Notes: generated by a model not told the origin, from the sequence alone. A stretch of DNA of 64,000 nucleotides from Leifsonia sp. NPDC080035 (GCF_040050925.1 NZ_CP157390.1:1116001-1180000); one strand, 5' to 3'. Positions 49,048 through 57,560 are shown, counted from the first letter of the stretch. Numbers and translations: made by a program.

Positions 49048-50625
49048 TCAGCCGAGGCCGGCGCCCTCCGCGGGGGCCGACGCCGGGTCGGGCAGGCGGC
49101 GCATCCGGAGGGCGTTGCCCGCGCCGAGCAGGCCGGCGATCAGCGGGATCAGCAGCGCCACCTGCAGGGCGATCGGCCGCGCGTCCGTATTGATGCGGAC
49201 GACCTCGGCGCGCACCGCGGGCGTCTCCCCGGCCAGCTGCTTCTCGAGCTGCGTGTTCGACATCACCTGCGCATCTTCTTCGAGCACCGTCGCGACCTGC
49301 TGCTTGTCGTCGGCGGGCAGCACCGTGCTCGCCTGCGCCATCGAGGTGAAGGTGAAGGCGAGCGTCGCCAGCATGATCGCGCCGGCGAACGCCAGGCCGA
49401 ACGACAGGCCGAACGACCCGGCCGCCGAGTTCACGCCCGCCGCCTCGCTGACCCGCTCGTCGCTGATCGGGGAGAGGGTGTAGTTGTTCAGCTGCGAGAC
49501 GAGCAGGCCGAGGCCGCATCCCGCGATGATGAGGGGGATGGTCAGGAACCAGCCGCTCGTGGCGATCGGCACCAGCGGGAGGATGATCGCGATGCCGAGC
49601 ACGGCGAGCAGGAACCCCCACAGGATCAGGTCCGCCGGCCGCCGCTTGACCGCGCGCCCGGCCAGCAGCGCCACCACGAACATGCTGAGCGACAGCGGGG
49701 CGATCGACAGACCCGCCTGCAGCGCGTTGTACTCGAGCACCATCTGCAGGTAGATCGGCAGCGCGATCATCGTCCCGCCGAGCGCGACCTGCTGGAGCAG
49801 CTGGCCGCTCACCCCCGTGCGGAACAGCTTCGAACGGAACAGGTCGGGGTCGATCAGCGTGGCCCGCTCCCTGCGCTTGCGCGACCGCAGCCAGAAGACG
49901 AGGGCCAGGAGCCCGGCGACGCCGACCAGGATCAGCAGAAGCACGTACTCGCCGCCCTCTTGCCAGACCAGGATGCCGGTCACGATGCCGCCCATCCCGA
50001 TCACGGAGAAGAGTGCGCCGACCAGGTCGATCGAGCGCGAGCCGGTGTACGGCACATCCTTCACCAGGCCGATGCCGGCCAGCACGATCGCGATGATGAC
50101 GGCCTCGCCGAGGAAGCCGACCCGCCACGACAGGAACGTGGTGACGACGCCGCCGATCAGCGGTCCGACCGCGGCCGCGATCGCCGCGGACGCGCCGACC
50201 AGCGCGTACACCCGCTTCTGGTGGGCGCCCTCGAAGTTCCCGTGGATGAGCGACTGCATCGCGGGCAGCAGCAGGGAGGCGCCGATCCCGCCGATGACCG
50301 CCCAGAAGATGATGATGGCGACCAGGTTCTGGGCCAGCGTCATCGCGATCGCCCCCACCGCGTAGCCGAGCAGGCCGAGGATGTAGGCGAGCTTGCGCCC
50401 GATGAGGTCGCCGGTCTTGCCGCCGATGAGGATGAACGCCGCCGAGACCAGCGCCTCCAGCGCGATGGCGCTCTGCACGCCGCTGACGGTGGTGTGCAGG
50501 TCGCGCACCACGGCCGAGATCGACACGTTCATCAGGGACGTGTCGACCACGAGCACGAACATCGCCATCGCCAGCAGGATGGCGAGCCGGAAGTTGAATG
50601 GCGCCGCAGCGCCGCCGCCGCTCAT
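49048..50625 (-). CDS. MFS drug exporter, DHA2 (14-helix) type
   Basis: A 525-residue transporter from ATG 50625, with 14 predicted helices. The N-terminal motif DTSLMNVSISAV and GKTGDLIGRKLAYILGLL mark the DHA2/EmrB-QacA family. A hydrophilic loop with several Glu/Gln lies near residues 425-480 before the last helix. ATG 50643 would add six residues but has no better ribosome site. It should export hydrophobic or cationic drugs by proton antiport. It is divergent from the alarmone synthetase gene (83 bp apart) and convergent with the HIT remnant. Confidence 0.88.
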   Translation of the reverse strand: MSGGGAAAPFNFRLAILLAMAMFVLVVDTSLMNVSISAVVRDLHTTVSGVQSAIALEALVSAAFILIGGKTGDLIGRKLAYILGLLGYAVGAIAMTLAQNLVAIIIFWAVIGGIGASLLLPAMQSLIHGNFEGAHQKRVYALVGASAAIAAAVGPLIGGVVTTFLSWRVGFLGEAVIIAIVLAGIGLVKDVPYTGSRSIDLVGALFSVIGMGGIVTGILVWQEGGEYVLLLILVGVAGLLALVFWLRSRKRRERATLIDPDLFRSKLFRTGVSGQLLQQVALGGTMIALPIYLQMVLEYNALQAGLSIAPLSLSMFVVALLAGRAVKRRPADLILWGFLLAVLGIAIILPLVPIATSGWFLTIPLIIAGCGLGLLVSQLNNYTLSPISDERVSEAAGVNSAAGSFGLSFGLAFAGAIMLATLAFTFTSMAQASTVLPADDKQQVATVLEEDAQVMSNTQLEKQLAGETPAVRAEVVRINTDARPIALQVALLIPLIAGLLGAGNALRMRRLPDPASAPAEGAGLG

Positions 50626-50708
50626 GCGCACAGGAAAGCACATCCCGCACCATTTGGCGCTCCCGGATTCACACCGGTCGCACAACACCCCTCGCTAGCG
50701 TTGAACGC

Positions 50709-51431
50709 ATGGAACCGGATCCCGCGCCCCTCCTGTCGACCCGGGCGATCGAGGCGCTCCAGCGCATCGATCCAGCGACGTTGAGCGAGGTGCAGGCGTT
50801 CCGGGACGACTTCGCGCGGTTCATCATGCCGTACAAGTTCGGCATCGACGAGGTGTCGACGAAGGTGTCCATCCTGCGCGAGGAGTTCGCGGAGCTGCAC
50901 GACTACAACCCGATCGAGCACATCGCCAGCCGGCTGAAATCGGCGGAGAGCATCGAGCAGAAGGTGATCCGCAAGAACTGCGAGCCGTCGTTCGAGGCGA
51001 TCAGGGATGCGATCACCGACATCGCAGGCGTGCGGATCATCTGCTCGTTCGTCTCCGACGTGTACCGCGTCTTCCAGCTGCTGACCGCGCAGGAGGACAT
51101 CAACGTCCTTCGCGTGAAGGACTACATCGCGCATCCGAAGCCCAACGGCTACAAGAGCCTGCACGTGATCGTGGAGGTCCCGGTGTTCCTGAGCGACGGT
51201 CCCGTCCGGGTGCCCGTCGAGGTGCAGCTGCGCACGGTCGCGATGGACTTCTGGGCGAGCCTCGAGCACAAGATCTACTACAAGTACGAGGGCGAGGTGC
51301 CGGAGGAGATCCTCCGCGACCTCACCGCCGCCGCGGGCACCGCCGCACAGCTGGACGTGAAGATGGAGGACATCCACCGCCAGGTCCGCGGCGACGGCGG
51401 CAGCCAGTACGCGCTGCCGATCTCGGTCTAG
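50709..51431 (+). CDS. Small alarmone synthetase ((p)ppGpp synthetase)
   Basis: A 240-residue protein of the RelA/SpoT synthetase fold without the HD hydrolase or regulatory domains. Motifs: DIAGVRIICSFVSDVYRV, VKDYIAHPKPNGYKSLHVI and VPVEVQLRTVAMDFWASLEHKIYYK (last in two parts), which carry the ATP/GTP-binding and catalytic Glu/Gln residues. It makes (p)ppGpp or pGpp from GTP and ATP. Such single-domain enzymes usually respond to envelope or other stress by transcription. Its 3' end overlaps the convergent DUF2461 gene by four bases. Confidence 0.92.
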   Translation: MEPDPAPLLSTRAIEALQRIDPATLSEVQAFRDDFARFIMPYKFGIDEVSTKVSILREEFAELHDYNPIEHIASRLKSAESIEQKVIRKNCEPSFEAIRDAITDIAGVRIICSFVSDVYRVFQLLTAQEDINVLRVKDYIAHPKPNGYKSLHVIVEVPVFLSDGPVRVPVEVQLRTVAMDFWASLEHKIYYKYEGEVPEEILRDLTAAAGTAAQLDVKMEDIHRQVRGDGGSQYALPISV

Positions 51432-52051
51432 TCCCGGACGTGCTCCCGTAGCCACGCGGTGACGGGCTCACTCGCGCGCAGGAACGCGGCGACGTGGTCC
51501 GCGGCCTCGGGCGTCCCGAACCAGTCGGGGATGCCCCAGTCCTCCCACGTGACCAGCCCCTTGTAGCGCAGCAGTCCGATGCGGGGATGGCCGGCGTCGA
51601 AACCGCGCGGCGTCGTCTTCAGCGCGTCGGAGATCTCGATGCCGTGCCCGGCGTCGGCGACCGCCTGCAGAGCGGCCTCGAGCGCAGCGCCGCTCAGCGG
51701 AGCATCCACCGCCCTGCGGTAGCGCACGAGCTGCTCGCGGTCGAAGACGTAGACGCCGGCGCCGGCCGCAAGTCCCTCGGCGGAGACCTGGACGTACCCG
51801 CCGCGCTCGAATGTCATCCCCGCGTGCAGCTTGTACGGCGACTTGTCGGCGGAGAATCGCACGTCCCGGTACGGCCGGAACAGCTTCCCGGCGCCGAACT
51901 CGCCTTCGAGCTGCGCGGCGAGCTCGTGCATCGGCGCGACCACCCGCGCCTCGTACCTGTCGCGGTTCGCGAGCCAGAACGCGCGGTCGTTGCTCAGCGT
52001 GAGCTCGCGGTAGAACGCGACCGCGTCCTCGTCGAAGCCGGTGAACGCCAT
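51428..52051 (-). CDS. DUF2461 family protein
   Basis: A 207-residue protein of the TIGR02453/DUF2461 family. The start FTGFDEDAVAFYRELTLSNDR AFW (read with its loop), the segment FRPYRDVRFSADKSPYKLHAG and YVQVSAEGLAAGAGVYVFDREQL are typical. The function of the family is not established. ATG 52051 is followed by a 9-bp gap from the small dodecin-like gene upstream on the same strand, so the two may be co-transcribed. It overlaps the alarmone synthetase stop by four bases. Confidence 0.85.
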   Translation of the reverse strand: MAFTGFDEDAVAFYRELTLSNDRAFWLANRDRYEARVVAPMHELAAQLEGEFGAGKLFRPYRDVRFSADKSPYKLHAGMTFERGGYVQVSAEGLAAGAGVYVFDREQLVRYRRAVDAPLSGAALEAALQAVADAGHGIEISDALKTTPRGFDAGHPRIGLLRYKGLVTWEDWGIPDWFGTPEAADHVAAFLRASEPVTAWLREHVRD

Positions 52052-52060
52052 GCTCCGATG

Positions 52061-52237
52061 CTACGGCCCGGTGACCTCGACCTCGCAGTGGTAGCTCGGG
52101 TTGACGACGCCTCCGGCCTCGTACCACGCGGCCTTCAATTCGTAGCGGCGCGGGACGTTGTCCTCACGCGGCGCCTGATCGAGGGCGTTCTTCCATGCGT
52201 CCTCGAACCCGGTCGTCGAGGTTCCCGTGACCTTCAT
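52061..52237 (-). CDS. Dodecin-like small protein
   Basis: A 58-residue protein. The pattern KVTGTSTTGFEDAWKNALDQA and, after a short linker, RRYELKAAWYEAGGVV, then SYHCEVEVTG follows the strand-helix-strand-strand plan of dodecins (flavin- or CoA-storing dodecamers), which share the TSxxSxEDAxxxA motif. It lacks some conserved residues of true dodecins, so this is a fold-level guess. ggaggagg upstream of ATG 52237 is a very strong ribosome site, which supports expression. Confidence 0.68.
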   Translation of the reverse strand: MKVTGTSTTGFEDAWKNALDQAPREDNVPRRYELKAAWYEAGGVVNPSYHCEVEVTGP

Positions 52238-52421
52238 CGTGCGTCCTCCTCCCGTCGCTCCCCCGGGAGCGAGCACGGCCGCACGATACGCCGCCGCCCG
52301 CGCGCGCGGCAATGGGCCCGCAGGCCGCCGCGCCCGCCTCGCCGCGCCCGCGCCGCCACGCCCGCCGCGCCCGCGGCGTCACGTTCACCGCCCGTTCCCC
52401 GCGCGGCCCTACGCTGTCCCC

Positions 52422-53852
52422 ATGACCACCGAAAGACCGGCGGGCGGCGACGGCGACGCCCTCGTGACCGCGGCCAGCCCGCTCTTCGCCGACAGCACGA
52501 CGGACCGCCGCATCCCCCGCGGCTGGGTGGTCTCGTGGGCGCTGTGGGACTGGGGCGGCGCGGCGTTCAACGCCGTGATCACGACCTTCGTGTTCACCGT
52601 GTACCTCACCGGCAGCCTGTTCATCGAGCCGGCCCTCGTCGCCGCGCGCGACGCGGAGACCGATCCGCACGGTCCGGCCCACGCCGCGGTGACGGCGGCC
52701 GAGGCGCCGCTGTCCAGCGGCCTCGGCTGGGGTCTCGCGATCGCGGGGATCATCGTCGCGATCCTTGCCCCGGTGCTCGGCCAGCGCACGGACGGCTCCG
52801 GTCGGCGCAAGCTCTGGCTCGGCATCAACACCGGCGCCGTGGTGGTGGCCACCGCGCTGATGTTCTTCGTCGCCGGCGCCCCCGGCTACTTCCTGTTCGG
52901 CGTGATCCTCGTCGCGATCGGCACCATCTTCTACGAGATCGCGACGGTCAACTACAACGCGATGCTCGTGCAGGTGTCGACGCCGACGACGGTCGGACGG
53001 GTGAGCGGCTTCGGCTGGGGCGCGGGCTACCTCGGCGGCATCGTGCTCCTGCTCATCGTCTACTTCGGCCTGGTGACGGACAACGCGGACGGCACCGGCG
53101 GCCTGCTGCACGTCAGCCAGGCGGCGGGGCTGAACATCCGCATCATCGCGCTGATCGCCGCCGTCTGGACGCTGGTGTTCTCGCTCCCGGTGCTGCTGGT
53201 CGTGCCGGAGATCTCGCGGAACGCGCGCACGCCGCGCGTCGGCTTCTTCGCGTCCTACGGCGTTCTCGTGCGCGACATCGGGCGGCTGTGGAAGGAGAGC
53301 AGGAACACGGTGCTGTTCCTCATCGCCTCCGCACTGTTCCGGGACGGGCTGGTCGGCGTGTTCACATTCGGCGGCATCCTCGCGCAGGGCACCTTCGGCT
53401 TCTCGAGCGGGCAGGTGATCATCTTCGCGATCGCGGCGAACGTGGTGGCCGGCGTCAGCACACTGGTGTCGGGGCGCCTCGACGACCGGTTCGGCGCGAA
53501 GCCGGTGATCGTGACCTCGCTCGTCGGACTCGTCGTCGCCGGACTTGCGGTGTTCTTCCTGCACGATGTCGGCGCGACGGCGTTCTGGATCTTCGGGCTG
53601 GTGCTGTGCCTCTTCGTCGGGCCCGCCCAGTCGGCGAGCCGCACCTTCCTGATGCGCGTGACGCCGGCCGGGCGCGAGGGCGAGGTGTTCGGGCTCTACG
53701 CGACGACGGGACGCGCGGTGTCGTTCCTGGCGCCGCTGCTGTTCGCGACGTTCGTCGCGCTAGGCGGCGCGCAGTTCTGGGGCATCCTCGGCATCGTCCT
53801 CGTCCTGCTCGCCGGCCTGCTCCTCCTTCTCCCCGTCCGCTCCCCCAAGTAA
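52422..53852 (+). CDS. MFS transporter of the UMF1/Atg22 type
   Basis: A 476-residue transporter with about 12 helices. The N-terminal RGWVVSWALWDWGGAAFNAVITTFVFTVYL (in parts), the loop LGQRTDGSGRRK and YLGGIVLLLIVYFGLV identify the UMF1/Atg22-like branch of the major facilitator superfamily. Substrates of bacterial members are largely unknown, and amino acid efflux is known in yeast. An acidic insert lies between helices 1 and 2 (near residues 65-95). It stands alone, and a three-part repeat follows its stop. Confidence 0.88.
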   Translation: MTTERPAGGDGDALVTAASPLFADSTTDRRIPRGWVVSWALWDWGGAAFNAVITTFVFTVYLTGSLFIEPALVAARDAETDPHGPAHAAVTAAEAPLSSGLGWGLAIAGIIVAILAPVLGQRTDGSGRRKLWLGINTGAVVVATALMFFVAGAPGYFLFGVILVAIGTIFYEIATVNYNAMLVQVSTPTTVGRVSGFGWGAGYLGGIVLLLIVYFGLVTDNADGTGGLLHVSQAAGLNIRIIALIAAVWTLVFSLPVLLVVPEISRNARTPRVGFFASYGVLVRDIGRLWKESRNTVLFLIASALFRDGLVGVFTFGGILAQGTFGFSSGQVIIFAIAANVVAGVSTLVSGRLDDRFGAKPVIVTSLVGLVVAGLAVFFLHDVGATAFWIFGLVLCLFVGPAQSASRTFLMRVTPAGREGEVFGLYATTGRAVSFLAPLLFATFVALGGAQFWGILGIVLVLLAGLLLLLPVRSPK

Positions 53853-53865
53853 GCCCGGGCAACCC

Positions 53866-53930
53866 CCGAGTACGCGGATCCTCTGCGTACTCGACGGTTA
53901 TCGGGCGACTTTCTGCGTACTCGGCGGTTA
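53866..53930. repeat. Three-part palindromic repeat at gene end
   Basis: ccgagtacgc (53866-53875) pairs with gcgtactcg (53885-53893), giving a 9-bp stem with a 9-nt loop. A third element, tctgcgtactcggcggtta (53912-53930), is an 18-of-19 direct repeat of 53882-53900 at a 30-bp period. The right copy overlaps the marR-type stop region by three bases. It lies between convergent genes and repeats the A/A'/A' logic seen at 25989. Confidence 0.7.
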
Positions 53931-54626
53931 CGCGCGGGGCCAGGCGCGGACGAAGCGGTCGAAGAGGTCGGCGAAGGTGCGCGCCTCGTCCGGGGTGAAG
54001 TCGGCGAGCGCGGACTCGACGGCGGAACGCCGGTGCGACTGGACCTCGCCGAGCTGGGAGCGCCCGGCCGCGGTCAGCTGGATGAGGGCACGGCGGGCGT
54101 CCGACGGGTCGGGGACGCGGCGGACGAGTCCGCGCTCGACGCCCTCCTGCACGAGGCGGCTGGCGCGGGGCTGGTCGACGCCGATCGCCTCGGCGAGCGA
54201 GCTGACCGACAGGTGGCGGTCCTCGGCCTCGGCCGAGGCCAGCGCCTCCAGCATGCGGAAGCGCGCGAACCGCCCCAGCGACCCGTCCCGCCCGCGGCGA
54301 CCGGGCCCCGGACGGGCGGAGTCACCGAACGGGCCGCCCCCTCCGGTGCGGGCATCCTCCGTAGGATCCGCCGCGCCGTCCGCTCCGTAGTGGTCGTGCC
54401 CGCGCCCGTCGTGGTCACCGTGCCCGTGCGCGTGCGGCCCCATCCCACGACCGCCCCACGGGCCGCCGTGCCCCGGCCCACCGGAACCGGGCCAGCCCGG
54501 GCCGCCGCCCCAGGCCGGCGGCCGCCGCCGCGACTGATCGCGCCGCACCGCGACGAGCGAGCGCTCGATCATCGCCACCACGTCCGCTGCGGGCGAACCG
54601 CCGTTCGCTTGACTCTCGTCATTCAT
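53928..54626 (-). CDS. MarR-type regulator with Gly/His-rich N-terminal insert
   Basis: A 232-residue regulator. The N-terminal ~32 residues (DVVAMIERSLVAVRRDQSRRR) are followed by a Gly/Pro/His-rich region (about 35-118, with HAHGHGDHDGRGHDHY). The winged helix (about 120-200: RFRMLEALASAEA, LSVSSLAEAIGVDQPRASRLVQ, RRVPDPSDARRALIQLTAAG in parts) and a C-terminal dimer helix come after. The insert could bind metal ions (inference). ATG 54626 lies inside the operator region, so its mRNA has almost no leader. It faces another His-rich winged-helix gene. Confidence 0.85.
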   Translation of the reverse strand: MNDESQANGGSPAADVVAMIERSLVAVRRDQSRRRPPAWGGGPGWPGSGGPGHGGPWGGRGMGPHAHGHGDHDGRGHDHYGADGAADPTEDARTGGGGPFGDSARPGPGRRGRDGSLGRFARFRMLEALASAEAEDRHLSVSSLAEAIGVDQPRASRLVQEGVERGLVRRVPDPSDARRALIQLTAAGRSQLGEVQSHRRSAVESALADFTPDEARTFADLFDRFVRAWPRA

Positions 54627-54628
54627 AC

Positions 54629-54657
54629 ATGTAACTATACATCTACTTGTAACAGTA
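54629..54657. promoter_or_regulatory. Twin 14-bp palindromic operators between His-rich regulators
   Basis: atgtaactatacat (54629-54642) and tacttgtaacagta (54644-54657) are 14-bp palindromes matching at 10 of 14 positions each. Their centres lie 15 bp apart. They sit in the AT-rich 54-bp gap between the two divergent genes and reach within three bases of the MarR start codon. MarR-family dimers are expected to bind such sites. Confidence 0.7.
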
Positions 54658-54680
54658 CATGGAAAAGGAAGGAGTCCACG

Positions 54681-55544
54681 ATGACCACCATCGACGACTC
54701 GAACACCACACCGCCGGGCTACTGGTTCGGCGAGATCGAGCACCGCCTCCGTTCACGGATGCGCGACGAGCTCCGCGAGCTCGGCCTGCGCCGTGGCGGC
54801 TGGCGTGTGCTGCACCTGCTCGCGGACGGACCCGCCTCGGCCGAGGAGCTCTCCGAGCGACTGCCCACAGGGCGGCGCGGCCACCACGGCCACGGCGGCG
54901 AGCGCGGACACGGCGAGCGCGGACACGGCGAGCGCCGCGACCCGCGAGCCGAGTGGATGCGCGGCCATGCCGAGGCGCATCATCCGCACCCCGGATACAA
55001 CCGCGCCGACTGCGCTCACGCCGAAGACCCGCACGGGCCCGGCCACGAGCACGGACACGACCGCCCGCGCGACCACCACCACCACCACGACCACTCCACC
55101 GACCACTCGGCTGAGGGCGCGTTCGAGCGCGGCTTCGTGCGCGGTTTCGATCGCGGCGCCCGGTTCCATCGCCCGCCGTTCGGTCCGTTCGGACCCGTGC
55201 CGCCGTTCGGTCGCGGACACGGACGCGGCTTCGGCCACCGCCGACCCGGCATGGTCGACCGCGTGCTCGCGGACTTCGTCGAGCGCGGCTGGGTCTGGTT
55301 CGACGGCGACCGCGCCACGCTCACCGACGAGGGCCGGGCCGCACACGACGCCGCATTCGAGCGCGTGCGGAGCGTCAGGTCCTCCCTCGCCGACGGAGTC
55401 GACGAGCAGGACCTCGCCACCACCCTGGCGACCCTGCAGGCGATGGCCCGCAACCTCGGTTGGACGCCCAGCGACGCGCACTCCGACGAGCACGGCGACG
55501 AGCACGCCGACGAGGGCGACAGCCCCGACACCTCCGAACGGTGA
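54681..55544 (+). CDS. Winged-helix protein split by a 130-residue His/Gly-rich insert
   Basis: A 287-residue protein. Residues 1-61 look like the first half of a MarR/PadR-type DNA-binding domain (ELGLRRGGWRVLHLLADG, PASAEELSERL). Residues 192-250 look like the second half (VDRVLADFVERGWVWFDGDRATLTDEG in parts). Between them lies an insert of about 130 residues rich in His, Gly, Arg and Asp, with three GHGER-type repeats and HHHHHDH. The C-tail is also Asp/His/Glu-rich. ggaaggagtccacg precedes ATG 54681. The composition suggests metal binding that could change DNA binding. I know no named family with this layout. Confidence 0.82.
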   Translation: MTTIDDSNTTPPGYWFGEIEHRLRSRMRDELRELGLRRGGWRVLHLLADGPASAEELSERLPTGRRGHHGHGGERGHGERGHGERRDPRAEWMRGHAEAHHPHPGYNRADCAHAEDPHGPGHEHGHDRPRDHHHHHDHSTDHSAEGAFERGFVRGFDRGARFHRPPFGPFGPVPPFGRGHGRGFGHRRPGMVDRVLADFVERGWVWFDGDRATLTDEGRAAHDAAFERVRSVRSSLADGVDEQDLATTLATLQAMARNLGWTPSDAHSDEHGDEHADEGDSPDTSER

Positions 55545-55662
55545 CCCCGGCGGCGCGCATCCCGGAGCCGGCCGACGAGCCGACCCGGGATGCGTCACCG
55601 GACCACCCGGGAACCCGATCGGCCCCATCGGCCCGCTCCACCTCCCGGCCTAGGATGGACGC

Positions 55663-56214
55663 ATGACCCGAGGCCGCGAAGAGGTCGTGCTGCTCTCCGA
55701 CGAGGGCGCACCGATCGGCACGGCCGACAAGGCCACCGTCCACACGACCGAGACGCCGCTGCACCTCGCGTTCTCCTGCCACCTGTTCGACGGCGAGGGC
55801 CGCATCCTCGTCACCCGGCGAGCGCTCGGCAAGGCGACCTGGCCCGGCGTCTGGACGAACTCGTTCTGCGGGCATCCCGCACCGGGCGAGTCCATCGAGG
55901 ACGCCGTGCGCCGACGCGCCGCCGACGAGCTCGGAACCACGATCGACGACCTCATCGTCGTCCTCCCCGACTTCCGGTACCGCGCGGTGGACGCGGGCGG
56001 GATCGTCGAGTACGAGATCTGCCCCGTCTACACGGCCACGGTCGCCGGAGAGCTCCGGCCCTCCGCCTCCGAGGTCGCCGAGTGGGAGTGGGTGGACCCG
56101 CGCGTGCTGCTGACGGCCGTCGAGGCGACGCCGTGGGCGTTCAGTCCCTGGCTCACGCTGCAGCTGCCCGCCCTCTACGCCGACGACAGCGCCGAAGCTT
56201 CGGGTCAGCTGTGA
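55663..56214 (+). CDS. idi: Isopentenyl-diphosphate delta-isomerase, type 1
   Basis: A 183-residue Nudix-fold enzyme interconverting IPP and DMAPP for isoprenoid synthesis. The catalytic cysteine lies in TNSFCGHPAPGE, preceded by LHLAFSCHLFDGEGRILVTRRAL (in parts). The second acid motif is VEYEICPVYTA and EWEWVDPR. Length matches type 1 Idi. The ATG is preceded by aggatggacgc. No other isoprenoid gene is in view. Microbacteriaceae often place idi near carotenoid genes, which are absent here. Confidence 0.93.
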   Translation: MTRGREEVVLLSDEGAPIGTADKATVHTTETPLHLAFSCHLFDGEGRILVTRRALGKATWPGVWTNSFCGHPAPGESIEDAVRRRAADELGTTIDDLIVVLPDFRYRAVDAGGIVEYEICPVYTATVAGELRPSASEVAEWEWVDPRVLLTAVEATPWAFSPWLTLQLPALYADDSAEASGQL

Positions 56215-56247
56215 GCGCGGCTCATATTTTCCACCTGTGTAATTGAC

Positions 56248-56256
56248 TGTGGATAA
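56248..56256. other. Single DnaA-box-like 9-mer
   Basis: tgtggataa is the exact complement of the DnaA consensus TTATCCACA. It lies in the 123-bp AT-richer spacer between idi and the following convergent gene, with a poorer match (ttttccacc) 20 bp upstream. There is no cluster, no dnaA or dnaN, so this is not an origin. It may be chance or a titration site. Confidence 0.25.
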
Positions 56257-56337
56257 CTTCGTCCGCGTATGCCGGATGGCGAATCCATTCGTGGGCTCGC
56301 GGTCCGGTTCCGCGTCCTGACGCGGGATGCGAGGCGA

Positions 56338-56865
56338 TCAGCCCGTGCGCGTCGCGTGGATGTGCTGCTCCAGCCACCAGGTGCGTCCCTCGTCGTCGGA
56401 CACCCAGCCGTCCCAGTCGAACGCGTCGCCGGTGATCCGGGAGAAGTTCCAGCGGATCGGGCGCCCGTCGGTCTGGGTGCCGTCCTGGCGGATCCCGTCT
56501 CGGTGGTGGCCCGACGCGACGAGCGTGCAGAAGTCCCCCGCCACGGCCCCGAACCAGCTGACCCGCCACGCGCCGAGCACCGGATCGTAGACGCGGACCG
56601 TCGTCCCCTTCGCCTCGGCGGCGGACGGATCGCTCGGGCTGGGCGCGAGCAGGACGTCCTGCACCGCGCGGCCGCCGAGCGTGTACGCGAAGATCCACTC
56701 GGTCGTGAACTCGCTCCAGGCGCCGGACTCCTCGTCGAGGAAGCGGCAGTCGGCACGCCAGCTGCCGACGAGCTGCCCGAACAGCTGCATCCGCTGCGGC
56801 CGGGCGGCCGTCGGTCCCGTCGCGATCAGGGCCTGCGCGAAGGCCGCGTCGGTGGTCTCGCTCAT
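56338..56865 (-). CDS. Lipocalin-like protein of the DUF1579 type
   Basis: A 175-residue soluble protein. RMQLFGQLVGSWRADCRFLDEES near residue 25 and later TTEWIFAYTLGGRAVQDVLLA, VRVYDPVLGAWRVSWFGAVAGDF and GDAFDWDGWVSDDEGRTWWLEQHI (all in parts) form a beta-barrel pattern seen in DUF1579 and related lipocalin-like families. No enzyme motif. ATG 56865 has gggagggcacc upstream. The dcd gene starts beyond it on the same strand, with 37 bp between them. Function unknown. Confidence 0.72.
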   Translation of the reverse strand: MSETTDAAFAQALIATGPTAARPQRMQLFGQLVGSWRADCRFLDEESGAWSEFTTEWIFAYTLGGRAVQDVLLAPSPSDPSAAEAKGTTVRVYDPVLGAWRVSWFGAVAGDFCTLVASGHHRDGIRQDGTQTDGRPIRWNFSRITGDAFDWDGWVSDDEGRTWWLEQHIHATRTG

Positions 56866-56902
56866 GGTGCCCTCCCGGTGCCGGGTCAGCTGCCGGCGGT
56901 CG

Positions 56903-57508
56903 TCAGCTGGATGGGCGTCCCGCCTCGGTGACGGAGACGTCGGTGCGGTGGAAGTTGAGGTACGACCGCGAGGCCGTCGGGCCGCGCTGGCCCTGGTAGC
57001 GGGAGCTGTACTCCTGCGATCCGTACGGCTTCTCGGCCGCGGACGACAGCCGGAAGAAGCACATCTGGCCGATCTTCATGCCCGGCCACAGCTTGATCGG
57101 CAGGGTCGCCACGTTGCTCAGCTCGAGCGTGACGTGACCGGAGAAGCCGGGATCGATGAAGCCGGCGGTCGAGTGCGTCAGCAGTCCAAGGCGACCGAGG
57201 GAGGACTTGCCCTCCAGACGCGCCGCGACGTCGTCGGGCAGGCTGACCAGCTCGTACGTGGAGCCGAGCACGAACTCCCCGGGGTGCAGGATGAACGGCT
57301 GGTCGGCGTCCACCTCCACGAACCGGGTCAGCTCCGGCTGGTCCTCCGACGGGTCGATGAACGGGTACTTGTGGTTGTCGAAGAGTCGGAAGAACCGGTC
57401 GAGCCGCACATCCACGCTCGACGGCTGGACCATGGCGGGCTCGAACGGCTCGAGCGCGATGCGCCCGGCACCCAGCTCGGCCTTGATGTCACGATCGGAG
57501 AGAAGCAC
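56903..57508 (-). CDS. dcd: dCTP deaminase, bifunctional (dUMP-forming) type
   Basis: A 201-residue nucleotide enzyme. LLSDRDIKAELGAGRI at the start, the motif GKSSLGRLGLLTHSTAGFIDPGFSGHVTLEL (in parts) and the C-terminal PYGSQEYSSRYQGQRGPTASR are typical of the actinobacterial branch, which converts dCTP straight to dUMP, doing the dUTPase step too. It feeds thymidylate synthesis. GTG 57508 starts the conserved LLSDRDI sequence. The gene is flanked by small genes without clear partnership. Confidence 0.92.
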   Translation of the reverse strand: MLLSDRDIKAELGAGRIALEPFEPAMVQPSSVDVRLDRFFRLFDNHKYPFIDPSEDQPELTRFVEVDADQPFILHPGEFVLGSTYELVSLPDDVAARLEGKSSLGRLGLLTHSTAGFIDPGFSGHVTLELSNVATLPIKLWPGMKIGQMCFFRLSSAAEKPYGSQEYSSRYQGQRGPTASRSYLNFHRTDVSVTEAGRPSS

Positions 57509-57560
57509 GCGCTCAGCCTATCGGGCCATCCGCTGCCGCGGTCGTCTTCGTTTCCGCCCG

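Noticed and set aside
56215..56337. A chromosomal replication origin
   Set aside because: One perfect DnaA-like 9-mer is not a cluster, and no dnaA, dnaN, gyr or rpmH gene is in the window.
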